From the NCBI GenBank assembly GCA_021796055.1, contig JAJYOS010000062.1, positions 1 to 13,845 of the forward strand: DNA of 13,845 bases, read 5' to 3'. Source of the stretch: Bacteroidota bacterium. Lineage in GTDB: Bacteria; Bacteroidota; Kryptoniia; Kryptoniales; JAKASW01. A model generated the notes under the pieces. It saw only the letters and a program-made list of their open reading frames with translations, did not search any database and was not told the DNA's origin. Of this stretch, positions 6,787 through 13,618 are shown piece by piece (within the stretch, counting starts at the first letter, position 1; every line of letters starts with the position of its first letter). A program made the translations under genes and the position numbers.

Positions 6787-7100
6787 AATCTTCGTCGCTC
6801 ATGCAAAACAAGCCTTTCCTGGTGTGGCTCGGTGGGTTCTACGGGCTCCTCGTGGGATTGACTATTGCAATGGCGGCGCAGATCACATTTCTCAAGTTTT
6901 CAATGGGACCTATCAAGGCTATAACCCTGATAGTTCTGGCGGGGGGCTCGTCAGTCGCGGGCTCGCATCTCGTGAGCAAACTCCTTTTCCGTGATGACGA
7001 GCTCGTTCTCAGCAGGCCCCTTCACTATGTCCTTTTTTTCTCTCTGCTTCCGATACTCGTGCTGATACTTTCTATAGTTCTTTTTTTCAGTCCAAATTAG
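6783..7100 (+). CDS. Small three-helix membrane protein, unknown
   Basis: I do not recognise this 105-residue protein. It has three strong hydrophobic segments, about 12-34 (LVWLGGFYGLLVGLTIAMAA), 43-65 and 80-102, with a short charged loop, FRDDELVLSRP, at about 69-79 between the second and third. There are no Cys, His-cluster or enzyme motifs. Its ATG overlaps the purB stop (ATGA, 6783-6786), so it is almost certainly translated as the last gene of the plsY-htrA-purB operon. The tight coupling, rather than similarity, is the evidence that it is real. Confidence 0.75.
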   Translation: MKSSSLMQNKPFLVWLGGFYGLLVGLTIAMAAQITFLKFSMGPIKAITLIVLAGGSSVAGSHLVSKLLFRDDELVLSRPLHYVLFFSLLPILVLILSIVLFFSPN

Positions 7101-7158
7101 GAAATCTAGCGCGTGACTCGCCGGAAGACCCCGGCTGCCACGCCACCATGATCGACAT

Positions 7159-7186
7159 GAGTATCGGGATTCATACTCTCTTTCTC
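7159..7186 (+). terminator. Possible weak terminator after the plsY operon
   Basis: GAGTAT (7159-7164) and ATACTC (7173-7178) form a perfect 6-bp stem with an 8-nt loop, followed by the pyrimidine run TCTTTCTC. The stem is short and AT-rich. A second hairpin, GCCGG/CCGGC (7120-7135), lies upstream without a U-tract. The rest of this 162-bp gap shows no promoter I can support. Confidence 0.3.
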
Positions 7187-7262
7187 AGCAAGGACGCGAA
7201 GGCAATAAAGATGTAAGATACAGATAAACAAACCATTCCGTTACATACTAAACCGGGAGCTC

Positions 7263-8786
7263 ATGATGCCAAAAGCATTTAGGAATCTCATCGGCGGCAA
7301 GGAAACAGACGCCATATCGGGAAGAACATTCGAGAACCGAAATCCGGCCGAGTGGGACGAAGTTGTAGGGATATTTCCGAAGAGCGACGCCAGAGACGTC
7401 GACGCGGCGGTGGACGCAGCAAGACAAGCTTTCAAAGAGTGGAGTCTTTACCCTGCTCCGCGAAGGGGGGACATAGTCAAAAAGGCGGGCGACATCATGG
7501 TAGCTCGTAAGGACGAAATCGCCAGTGAAATGACGCGAGAGATGGGGAAGGTCCTTCTCGAGACTCGCGGTGACGTCCAGGAAGGGATAGACACAGCATT
7601 CTACTCGGCAAGCGAAGGCAGACGGATGTTCGGTGTCACGGCGCCAAGCGAGCTGAAAGACAAATTCACAATGTCCATGAAGGTTCCGGTCGGCGTCGCG
7701 GGAGTGATCAGCCCGTGGAACTTCCCAATGGCAATCCCGACATGGAAGATTTTCCCCGCGCTCGTTTCGGGAGATACAATCGTATTCAAACCTGCCTCCG
7801 ACACGCCGAAGACCGCTGCTACGCTAGTGGAGATTCTCGTTGAGGCGGGCGTGCCCGACGGCGTCGTTAATATAGTTCATGGAGGAGGCAACGAAGTCGG
7901 GATCGCGATCGTGGAACACCAGGATGTCGAACTTGTGAGCTTTACGGGATCGACGGCCGTTGGGAAGAAAATTTCCGAAATCGCGTCAAAGTCTCTCAAG
8001 CGCGTCTCGCTTGAGCTCGGAGGGAAAAACGCTGAAATAGTAATGGACGACGCGAACCTCGAATTGGCGCTCGACGGAGTGCTGTGGGGAGCTTTCGGAA
8101 CAACCGGACAGAGATGCACCGCGACCAGTCGCCTGATAGTTCACGAGAAAATATACGAGAAGTTTATCGACATGCTGGCTGAGCGCGCCTCAAAGCTGAG
8201 ACTCGGAAACGGACTTGACGAATCGGTGGAAGTCGGCCCTTGCGTCAACGAAGCGCAGCGCGCGAAAGTGCATTCTTACGTTGAGATCGGCAGGAAAGAA
8301 GGCGCGAGGCTTGTCATCGGTGGCGAGGCGGCAACTGGAGGCAATCTCGACAAAGGGTGGTTCTACAAGCCGACGATATTTGCGGACGTGACACCGGGAA
8401 TGACGATCGCCCGCGAAGAGATTTTCGGCCCAGTGCTGAGCGTCATGAAGGCCGGATCTATTGAGCACGCGATCGAACTTCTCAACGGGACCATTTACGG
8501 ATTGAGTTCCGCCGTCTACACCAGGAACATAAATCACGCGTTCAAAGCGATACGCGACATTAAAGCGGGGATAACTTACATAAACGCGCCGACAATCGGC
8601 GCGGAGACGCACATGCCGTTCGGCGGAGTCAAACAGACCGGGAACGGCCACCGCGAGGGCGGCGCGAGCGCCTTCGACTTCTTCACGGAGACAAAAACCG
8701 TCTACGTCGATTATAGTGACAGGCTGCAGCGAGCACAAATAGACACATATTCCGACAACCCCGGCAACAACCGGAAGAACAACTAA
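7263..8786 (+). CDS. NAD(P)-dependent aldehyde dehydrogenase, probably for 2-aminoadipate semialdehyde
   Basis: A full-length ALDH of 507 residues, which oxidises an aldehyde to the acid through a Cys thiohemiacetal. The catalytic set is complete: Asn153 (SPWNFP), Lys176 (VFKPAS), FTGS (227-230, cofactor fold), Glu251 (LELGGKN), Cys285 (GQRCTA) and Glu386 (EEIFGP). The last ~15 residues are a polar tail rich in Asp, Asn and Lys. Either ATG of the ATGATG at 7263-7268 could start it; a GGGAG (7255-7259) suits the second at least as well. The next gene, 18 bp on, is lysine 6-aminotransferase, which produces 2-aminoadipate 6-semialdehyde, so I infer that compound or its cyclic form as substrate. 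The sequence resembles general bacterial semialdehyde dehydrogenases rather than antiquitin-type AmaB/ALDH7, so the substrate rests on gene context. Confidence 0.9.
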   Translation: MMPKAFRNLIGGKETDAISGRTFENRNPAEWDEVVGIFPKSDARDVDAAVDAARQAFKEWSLYPAPRRGDIVKKAGDIMVARKDEIASEMTREMGKVLLETRGDVQEGIDTAFYSASEGRRMFGVTAPSELKDKFTMSMKVPVGVAGVISPWNFPMAIPTWKIFPALVSGDTIVFKPASDTPKTAATLVEILVEAGVPDGVVNIVHGGGNEVGIAIVEHQDVELVSFTGSTAVGKKISEIASKSLKRVSLELGGKNAEIVMDDANLELALDGVLWGAFGTTGQRCTATSRLIVHEKIYEKFIDMLAERASKLRLGNGLDESVEVGPCVNEAQRAKVHSYVEIGRKEGARLVIGGEAATGGNLDKGWFYKPTIFADVTPGMTIAREEIFGPVLSVMKAGSIEHAIELLNGTIYGLSSAVYTRNINHAFKAIRDIKAGITYINAPTIGAETHMPFGGVKQTGNGHREGGASAFDFFTETKTVYVDYSDRLQRAQIDTYSDNPGNNRKNN

Positions 8787-8804
8787 ACTCCCAAAAGGTG
8801 ATTT

Positions 8805-10220
8805 ATGACAATGAATGACACACAAAACAGAGCCGCCGGCGCGAGAGAAAAGGAGCACGATGTCAGCGCGGGCACTATCGCCTACTCCGCAAGCGTGACC
8901 CCGGAAAGAGTCATGGATATCCTCCGCAAACATCTCCTTGTTGACGGCTTCGACATCATTTTCGACCTGAAGCGAAGCAAAGGATCGTATGTGTTCGATT
9001 CAAAAAGGAAGAAATACTTCCTCGACTTCTTCACATTCTTTGCCTCGTCCCCCGTCGGATTCAACCACCCGAGAATGACGACACCTGAGTTCCTCGAGAA
9101 ACTTGCGAGGGTCTCCGTGCATAAACCTTCGAGCTCGGACTCATACACGGTAGAAATGGCCGAGTTCATGGATACCTTTTCCAAGGTCGCGATTCCGGAT
9201 TACCTCCCGCATGCTTTTCTCATCGAGGGAGGCGGACTCGCTGTCGAGAACGCGCTGAAAGCGGCTTTCGACTATAGGATGAGAAAAAATCTGGTGAGCG
9301 GAATATATAAGACTGACAACGATGAAGACAGGTTGAAGGTAATCCACTTCAGACGCGCGTTCCACGGACGCACCGGCTATACGCTTTCACTGACAAACAC
9401 AGATCCCATCAAGACAAAATACTTCCCAAAATTCAGGTGGCCGCGCGTTCACAATCCAGCCGCGCGATTTCCGCTCAACGAGGAGAACCTCAACTTCGTC
9501 AAACATGAGGAAGAAATCGCGATTAGCCAGATAAAGCAGGCGATAACGGAATTCGGGAAGGACATCGCCGCCCTGATAATCGAACCTATACAGGCGGAGG
9601 GGGGCGACAATCACTTCCGCAAGGAATTCTTTGAGAAGCTTCGCGAAATTTGCTCCGAGAATGACATCATCATGATTATGGACGAGGTGCAAACAGGCAT
9701 AGGGCTGACGGGCAAGATGTGGGCACACCAGCATTTTATCGAGCCAGACGCAATATCGTTCGGCAAAAAAACCCAGGTTTGCGGCGTGCTCGCCGGCAGG
9801 AAATTCGACGAGCTGGATGACAACGTATTCACCACACCCGGAAGACTCAACAGCACCTTCGGGGGCAACCTGACGGACATGGTACGCTTCACGAAATTCG
9901 TTGCGCTAATCGACGAGGCACGGCTGGTCGAGAACGCGGCAAAGGTGGGAGAATATTTATTGAAGAGAATCTCAGAGATGAGTGAGGACTACCAATCGCT
10001 TGTCATTAATCCTCGAGGACTAGGCTTGTTCTGCGCGTTCGATATGCCTTCCGCGGAGAAGAGACTGGAACTGCGGCGCAGGGTGTTCGACAAGGGGCTG
10101 TTGCTAATTGGATGCGGCGAGCGCACGATACGCTTCAGACCGCCGTTAAACTTAAGCCAACCTGAAGTCGATGAGGGAATAGAGATAATCCTGAAATCTC
10201 TGTCGGAGATAAAAGCTTAG
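8805..10220 (+). CDS. lat: L-lysine 6-aminotransferase (class III, PLP)
   Basis: This enzyme moves the epsilon-amino group of lysine to 2-oxoglutarate, giving 2-aminoadipate 6-semialdehyde and glutamate. The 471-residue protein has class III aminotransferase marks: EGGGLAVENALK (141-152), the AFHGRTGYTLSLTNT segment (185-199), IIEPIQAEGGDNH (258-270), and MDEVQTGIG (292-300) whose Asp293 contacts the PLP ring nitrogen. The lysine that binds PLP lies in FGKKTQVCG (319-327), most likely the second Lys (322). That FGKKTQVCGV string is characteristic of lysine 6-aminotransferases and separates it from ornithine or GABA enzymes. AAAAGG (8793-8798) is the Shine-Dalgarno for the ATG at 8805; ATG 8811 is an alternative. 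It is co-transcribed with the aldehyde dehydrogenase. Confidence 0.92.
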   Translation: MTMNDTQNRAAGAREKEHDVSAGTIAYSASVTPERVMDILRKHLLVDGFDIIFDLKRSKGSYVFDSKRKKYFLDFFTFFASSPVGFNHPRMTTPEFLEKLARVSVHKPSSSDSYTVEMAEFMDTFSKVAIPDYLPHAFLIEGGGLAVENALKAAFDYRMRKNLVSGIYKTDNDEDRLKVIHFRRAFHGRTGYTLSLTNTDPIKTKYFPKFRWPRVHNPAARFPLNEENLNFVKHEEEIAISQIKQAITEFGKDIAALIIEPIQAEGGDNHFRKEFFEKLREICSENDIIMIMDEVQTGIGLTGKMWAHQHFIEPDAISFGKKTQVCGVLAGRKFDELDDNVFTTPGRLNSTFGGNLTDMVRFTKFVALIDEARLVENAAKVGEYLLKRISEMSEDYQSLVINPRGLGLFCAFDMPSAEKRLELRRRVFDKGLLLIGCGERTIRFRPPLNLSQPEVDEGIEIILKSLSEIKA

Positions 10221-10231
10221 TGTGCAATCCA

Positions 10232-10277
10232 AAGTGTGGCCGTTTACTCCTAAAACCAAGAGTCGACGGTCACACTT
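10232..10277. terminator. Inverted repeat between convergent genes, possible bidirectional terminator
   Basis: AAGTGTGGCCG (10232-10242) pairs with CGGTCACACTT (10267-10277) over 11 positions, ten Watson-Crick and one G-U on the plus-strand RNA, around a 24-nt loop. It lies 11 nt after the lat stop and 9 nt after the stop of the convergent sensor gene, where a shared terminator is expected. The long loop and weak U-tract on both strands make it atypical; it may instead block 3' exonucleases. Confidence 0.5.
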
Positions 10278-10286
10278 CATTCTTCA

Positions 10287-11873
10287 TCAGCCTTTGGAGT
10301 TTTCCCTCACAGAGGCAAAGACCCCCTGCAGTTCTCCGGAATCGTTCCGATATATGTTCGCACTGTACATCACGCTCACGGGCAATCCGGACTTATGACG
10401 AAGCGTCAACGCGAAATCACGAATAGTCCCATCCGTAAGAACTCTCCTATGCCCCTCTTCTGCCTTTTTCGGCTCCCAAAAGCACTCTGAAAAGTCACGT
10501 CCGACAAGTTCCGCCCGGCTTTGACCGATGGCTTCCTCCATCGCGAGATTGACATCGGTGATCTTTCCGAGAGGACTCACCGCTATCAAAGGGTCTACGC
10601 TCGCTTCCAACAGGCTCCTTGCATAAGCAGCGGACTCGCGGGCTCTCTTCTCGGCCATAGAGCGCGCCGATTGGTCCCGCAGTGATGTCGTGGAGTATGC
10701 CAGATCGTTCGCGAGTTCTTTCAAGAGCTCTATTTCCGTCTCGTCGAACGCGTCAGCGACAGAGGAATAAACCATCAGCGCACCGTAGGTCCTCCCATCG
10801 CATCTGAGAGGAATCGTGGCAGACGAGCGATATCCTTTTTCCACCGCCCTGAAGCGCCAGGGTTCGAAGCCGGGTTCAGTGGAAGTATCCCTCGCGATAA
10901 CAACCTCGCCGGTTCTGATGCAAGTGCCGGTAGGCCCCCGCCCTCTCTCGTTGTCACCCCAGGAGACCTTTGCGTGTTCGATATACTCGCCGTCTTCGCC
11001 CGCGTAAGCCATCGCGCGCACCGATTTGTTCTTATCGTCATCGGCGTAGCCTACCCAGGCCATCTTGTAGCTTCCCATCTCGATGATAGCGCGGCAAACA
11101 TCCTCGAGGAGTTGAGTCTCATCGTGGGCGCGGATTGCGGCAGCTCTGCTGGCGTTCAACATTTTTAGAGCCCTGGTCGCCTTTGCCCCAGACTTTTCCG
11201 CCGAACCGACTTCGAAGACATACGAAGAAATTGTGCGGCTCATGTACACGGCGAGCGCCGCTGCCATCACTATTCCGATTACTCCAAGGAGGAGAAATTC
11301 CCGACCTCTCAAAGCGGCATCATCCTCGGCACGACCGACTATATCGCGCGCTTCGCGCAGTTCCATCTCTTCGAGCTCACCTGCTACGGAACGCATCCTG
11401 GCATAATTTTCCATTTGAGATCTTAGGAACAATTCTTTCGCGTAATCTTTCTTTCCATCGGCCATGAGCTCCAATTGGAAATCCTGCACCTTGTTGTACC
11501 TGTCTCTTGTGGCAATTAGCACCCCAAGCCGTTCCGACTCGTCTGGGAAATCACGGAATCTCAGAATGAGATTATTTATCAGGCTGTCGGCGGTCTTGCG
11601 ACGGCTCTCAAGCTCATCCGCCAGCGAATCCCAGCTCGCTTCGGGGCTCTCGAGGAGCAGGGCTACCATTAGACGCTGCGCGTTGAGATTCGCCCTGAAA
11701 TTTGGAAGGTCGTATAAATTGCTAAAATTGTATTCAAGAATTCTTCTCTGAGCTCTTTGAGATTCGTCAAGAGCCAGATAGGCTGTTATCAAAATCACGA
11801 GCAAAACAAAAACGAGTGCGCCGAACCCCACATATATTCTCGTCCGTATGCCCACTACTGAATCAGGTTTCAT
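10287..11873 (-). CDS. Membrane sensor protein: four-helix bundle, GAF, PAS; no kinase or output domain
   Basis: A 528-residue protein that I read as a sensory module without an effector. TM1 spans about 13-34. A helical extracytoplasmic domain (35-190) follows, with NLYDLPNFRANLNAQRLM resembling four-helix-bundle ligand domains of chemoreceptors and kinases. TM2 is 193-211. There is no clear HAMP. A GAF domain (about 238-400) carries GRGPTGTCIRTGE (311-323), EPWR and a YRSSATIPL strand, and a PAS domain (about 415-525) follows. The chain ends ASVRENSKG just after the PAS fold. No HisKA, HATPase, GGDEF, EAL or MCP domain follows; only 66 bp remain before the convergent lat stop. It is the second gene of an operon: its Shine-Dalgarno AGGAG (11879-11883) overlaps the TAG stop of the upstream gene. 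Confidence 0.85.
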   Translation of the reverse strand: MKPDSVVGIRTRIYVGFGALVFVLLVILITAYLALDESQRAQRRILEYNFSNLYDLPNFRANLNAQRLMVALLLESPEASWDSLADELESRRKTADSLINNLILRFRDFPDESERLGVLIATRDRYNKVQDFQLELMADGKKDYAKELFLRSQMENYARMRSVAGELEEMELREARDIVGRAEDDAALRGREFLLLGVIGIVMAAALAVYMSRTISSYVFEVGSAEKSGAKATRALKMLNASRAAAIRAHDETQLLEDVCRAIIEMGSYKMAWVGYADDDKNKSVRAMAYAGEDGEYIEHAKVSWGDNERGRGPTGTCIRTGEVVIARDTSTEPGFEPWRFRAVEKGYRSSATIPLRCDGRTYGALMVYSSVADAFDETEIELLKELANDLAYSTTSLRDQSARSMAEKRARESAAYARSLLEASVDPLIAVSPLGKITDVNLAMEEAIGQSRAELVGRDFSECFWEPKKAEEGHRRVLTDGTIRDFALTLRHKSGLPVSVMYSANIYRNDSGELQGVFASVRENSKG

Positions 11874-11881
11874 GTGTTCTC

Positions 11882-13240
11882 CTAAACTCTGTCATCCCCT
11901 CTGCTCGGACTGACACGTTCCGTAATGTCGAGAGACAGCACAAAGATTCCTTCAGGGACAGGTGTCACCCGAAGCTCATACCAGTTTGTAGTGCCATCCT
12001 CGAAAGTATAACTCGATTCAAATCGCTGAGGCATCCTCTCCTCCATGCACTGTCTGTAACGCATAAACACTTCGGACCTTTCGACACCCGGATACACCGA
12101 CGTCATTTTTCGTCCAAGCAGGTTTTCTCTCTCCTGATAACCGTGACGCGCAGCGGCCTCGTTCACGTAGAGGTAGGTCCAGTCATACCCAATCACCATG
12201 CACCCTTCCAGCATGTTATCAAGCACGCTCTTATATCGCTCGCGTGCCTGGACAAGGTCTTCTTCGGTAACCTTGCGATCTGTTATGTCTTCAGCAATTC
12301 CCGCCATACTAGTGGACCCTTCGCCCGCTTCAACGAGCGCGACTCCTCTGTCGTGAATCCATCTCAGCTTCCCGTCCGGCCTCACAATGCGAAACTCCAC
12401 GTTGTAAGTCGACCCCGGTATCCGCTGCATCCAATTCGAAAACAGTTCCATGACTCGAGGCCTGTCATCGAGATGGATTGAATCCATCCAAACCCTCGAA
12501 TTCCTGTAAAGCTCCGACACAGGTCTGCCCCACACTTTTTCGAACGCCGGATTGACATAAAGCATCAACTCGGGCTGAGTCCGCGTTATCCAGAACACTT
12601 CGTCCGCCATCTCCGCGAACTTCTTGAACATTCTCTCCAGTTCCCCGGACTCGGGCTTCGGACCATTTTCTTTTTCGGCTCTTTCTAGCTGCCCGATTCG
12701 GTATGAAACATCTGCAGTGATCTCCTCAAGCAACGCCACGTCGGTATCCACAAAAGAATTCAACTCATCCGAATACACGTTCAGCGTACCGCACACTTCC
12801 GACCTGCCGCAGGTAAACGGGAACGCGGCCGAAGCGCGAATGCCCGCCTTTCTGGCAGCAGCGTGCCAGGGCTCAGTGCGCGAGTCGGAAAGAAAATCAT
12901 TGCAGACAAAACTGCTCCGCTCGCGATATGCTGTACCCGTCGGCCCCTGTCCCTTCTCGCTTCCGTTTGCCGTGACCCTGACAGATCCAAGATATTCTTC
13001 AGAAGGTGCGCCAGCAAATGCCGCGGGAACCACTACTAGCGTCCTCGGATTCAGCCAGCCGATCCACGATATGAGGTATCCACCTTCGCTAACCATTATT
13101 TCACAGACTTTCTTAATGACGTCTTCCTTCGATTCCGCGCGGAGCAGAGATTGATTGATATGACCGAGTGCCGTCTGAAGTCTTTCGGAACGCCCTTTTG
13201 CCCGAACGTCTTCTGTAGGCTCGTGATATCCTTGTGACAT
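11882..13240 (-). CDS. Soluble GAF-PAS-PAS sensory protein; no kinase or output domain
   Basis: A 452-residue cytosolic protein with no signal peptide or membrane segment. A GAF domain covers about 20-185 (GGYLISWIGW, GQGPTGTAYRERS, TEPWHAAARKAGIRASAAFPF). A short charged linker (187-205) leads to PAS1 (about 205-323, with LYVNPAFEKVWGRPVSEL and the PAC ending AEDITDRK). A helical linker (325-338) leads to PAS2 (about 338-441, LYVNEAAARHGYQERENLLG, PAC ending LSLDITER). After DITER, where a hybrid kinase would begin its HisKA helix, only VSPSRGDDRV remains before the stop. The GAF is closely related in pattern to that of the next gene (GPTGT, EPW, IR/YRSSA-F/IPL). The Shine-Dalgarno AGGAGG (13246-13251) is strong but lies in a hairpin. 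Ligands are unknown; the missing output domain implies a partner protein. Confidence 0.87.
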   Translation of the reverse strand: MSQGYHEPTEDVRAKGRSERLQTALGHINQSLLRAESKEDVIKKVCEIMVSEGGYLISWIGWLNPRTLVVVPAAFAGAPSEEYLGSVRVTANGSEKGQGPTGTAYRERSSFVCNDFLSDSRTEPWHAAARKAGIRASAAFPFTCGRSEVCGTLNVYSDELNSFVDTDVALLEEITADVSYRIGQLERAEKENGPKPESGELERMFKKFAEMADEVFWITRTQPELMLYVNPAFEKVWGRPVSELYRNSRVWMDSIHLDDRPRVMELFSNWMQRIPGSTYNVEFRIVRPDGKLRWIHDRGVALVEAGEGSTSMAGIAEDITDRKVTEEDLVQARERYKSVLDNMLEGCMVIGYDWTYLYVNEAAARHGYQERENLLGRKMTSVYPGVERSEVFMRYRQCMEERMPQRFESSYTFEDGTTNWYELRVTPVPEGIFVLSLDITERVSPSRGDDRV

Positions 13241-13245
13241 TTTTT

Positions 13246-13267
13246 CCTCCTTCCTCTAAGGAAGAGG
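13246..13267 (-). promoter_or_regulatory. Hairpin sequestering the Shine-Dalgarno of the GAF-PAS-PAS gene
   Basis: On the mRNA (minus strand) CCTCTTCC (13267-13260) pairs with GGAAG(G)AGG (13254-13246) over eight base pairs with one bulged G and a 5-nt loop, TTAGA. The 3' arm contains the entire AGGAGG Shine-Dalgarno, which ends 5 nt before the ATG. Such a fold should limit ribosome entry, as in RNA thermometers or translational switches. No known riboswitch is recognised upstream. Confidence 0.5.
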
Positions 13268-13480
13268 TCAAAAATCTAAGAATGCTCGCGGAGTACCGCT
13301 TACCGCCGTCAAGGGATGTATCGAAAGTTGATCAGCTCAAACACGGGACGCTATGCATGATCAATAGTCAGTGGGTTCTTTCGTCCCACCTTTTCGACAA
13401 GAAAGTTTGATGAATCTCTGTGTTCGGAGAGCACAACTGGAATCGTTGAAACTCAGATGGTAGTAAGAGGTGGTTCTTAA

Positions 13481-13504
13481 TGAAATCCAAGCCTTCGGAT
13501 TTCA
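13481..13504. repeat. Perfect 8-bp inverted repeat
   Basis: TGAAATCC (13481-13488) and GGATTTCA (13497-13504) form a perfect stem around an 8-nt loop. There is no T-tract on either strand, so it does not read as an intrinsic terminator. It lies about 115 bp beyond the obg stop and 240 bp upstream of the sensor start, so an operator or a processing hairpin is possible. Confidence 0.35.
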
Positions 13505-13618
13505 GATAACAGCCCTGACGGAGGTTACAGAAGAATTTATCTCAGGCTGGAGGCAAAATCAAGATGCGCCACCGCGTTCCTTGTGCGTTTCCGGCGCTTG
13601 AAAACAACCGATGGGCTT

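Larger units (their letters stand above)
13241..13618. other. 378-bp gene-free region between obg and the sensor operon
   Basis: It should hold the end of the obg transcript and the promoter of the sensor operon, both read on the minus strand. I find no convincing -35/-10 pair and no U-tract terminator. It contains the Shine-Dalgarno hairpin next to the sensor gene, a perfect 8-bp hairpin at 13481-13504, a GTGGG/CCCAC pair near 13371-13389, and an AGCC(C)TGA/TCAGGCT pair near 13510-13549. No ORF or recognised structural RNA is present. Confidence 0.55.

Noticed and set aside
8190..8933. A 247-codon minus-strand ORF opposite the aldehyde dehydrogenase
   Set aside because: It is antisense to conserved ALDH and lysine aminotransferase codons. 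Its Arg/Val/Cys-rich composition is typical of a shadow frame in a GC-balanced gene.
11874..11890. Frameshift splitting one long sensor kinase into two genes
   Set aside because: The downstream protein begins with its own Shine-Dalgarno, TM1 and full extracytoplasmic domain, and the upstream protein ends on a complete PAS. This is a gene boundary, not a broken frame.
11816..12481. A 221-codon plus-strand ORF opposite the sensor genes
   Set aside because: It is antisense to clear GAF/PAS coding sequence and shows no recognisable domain.
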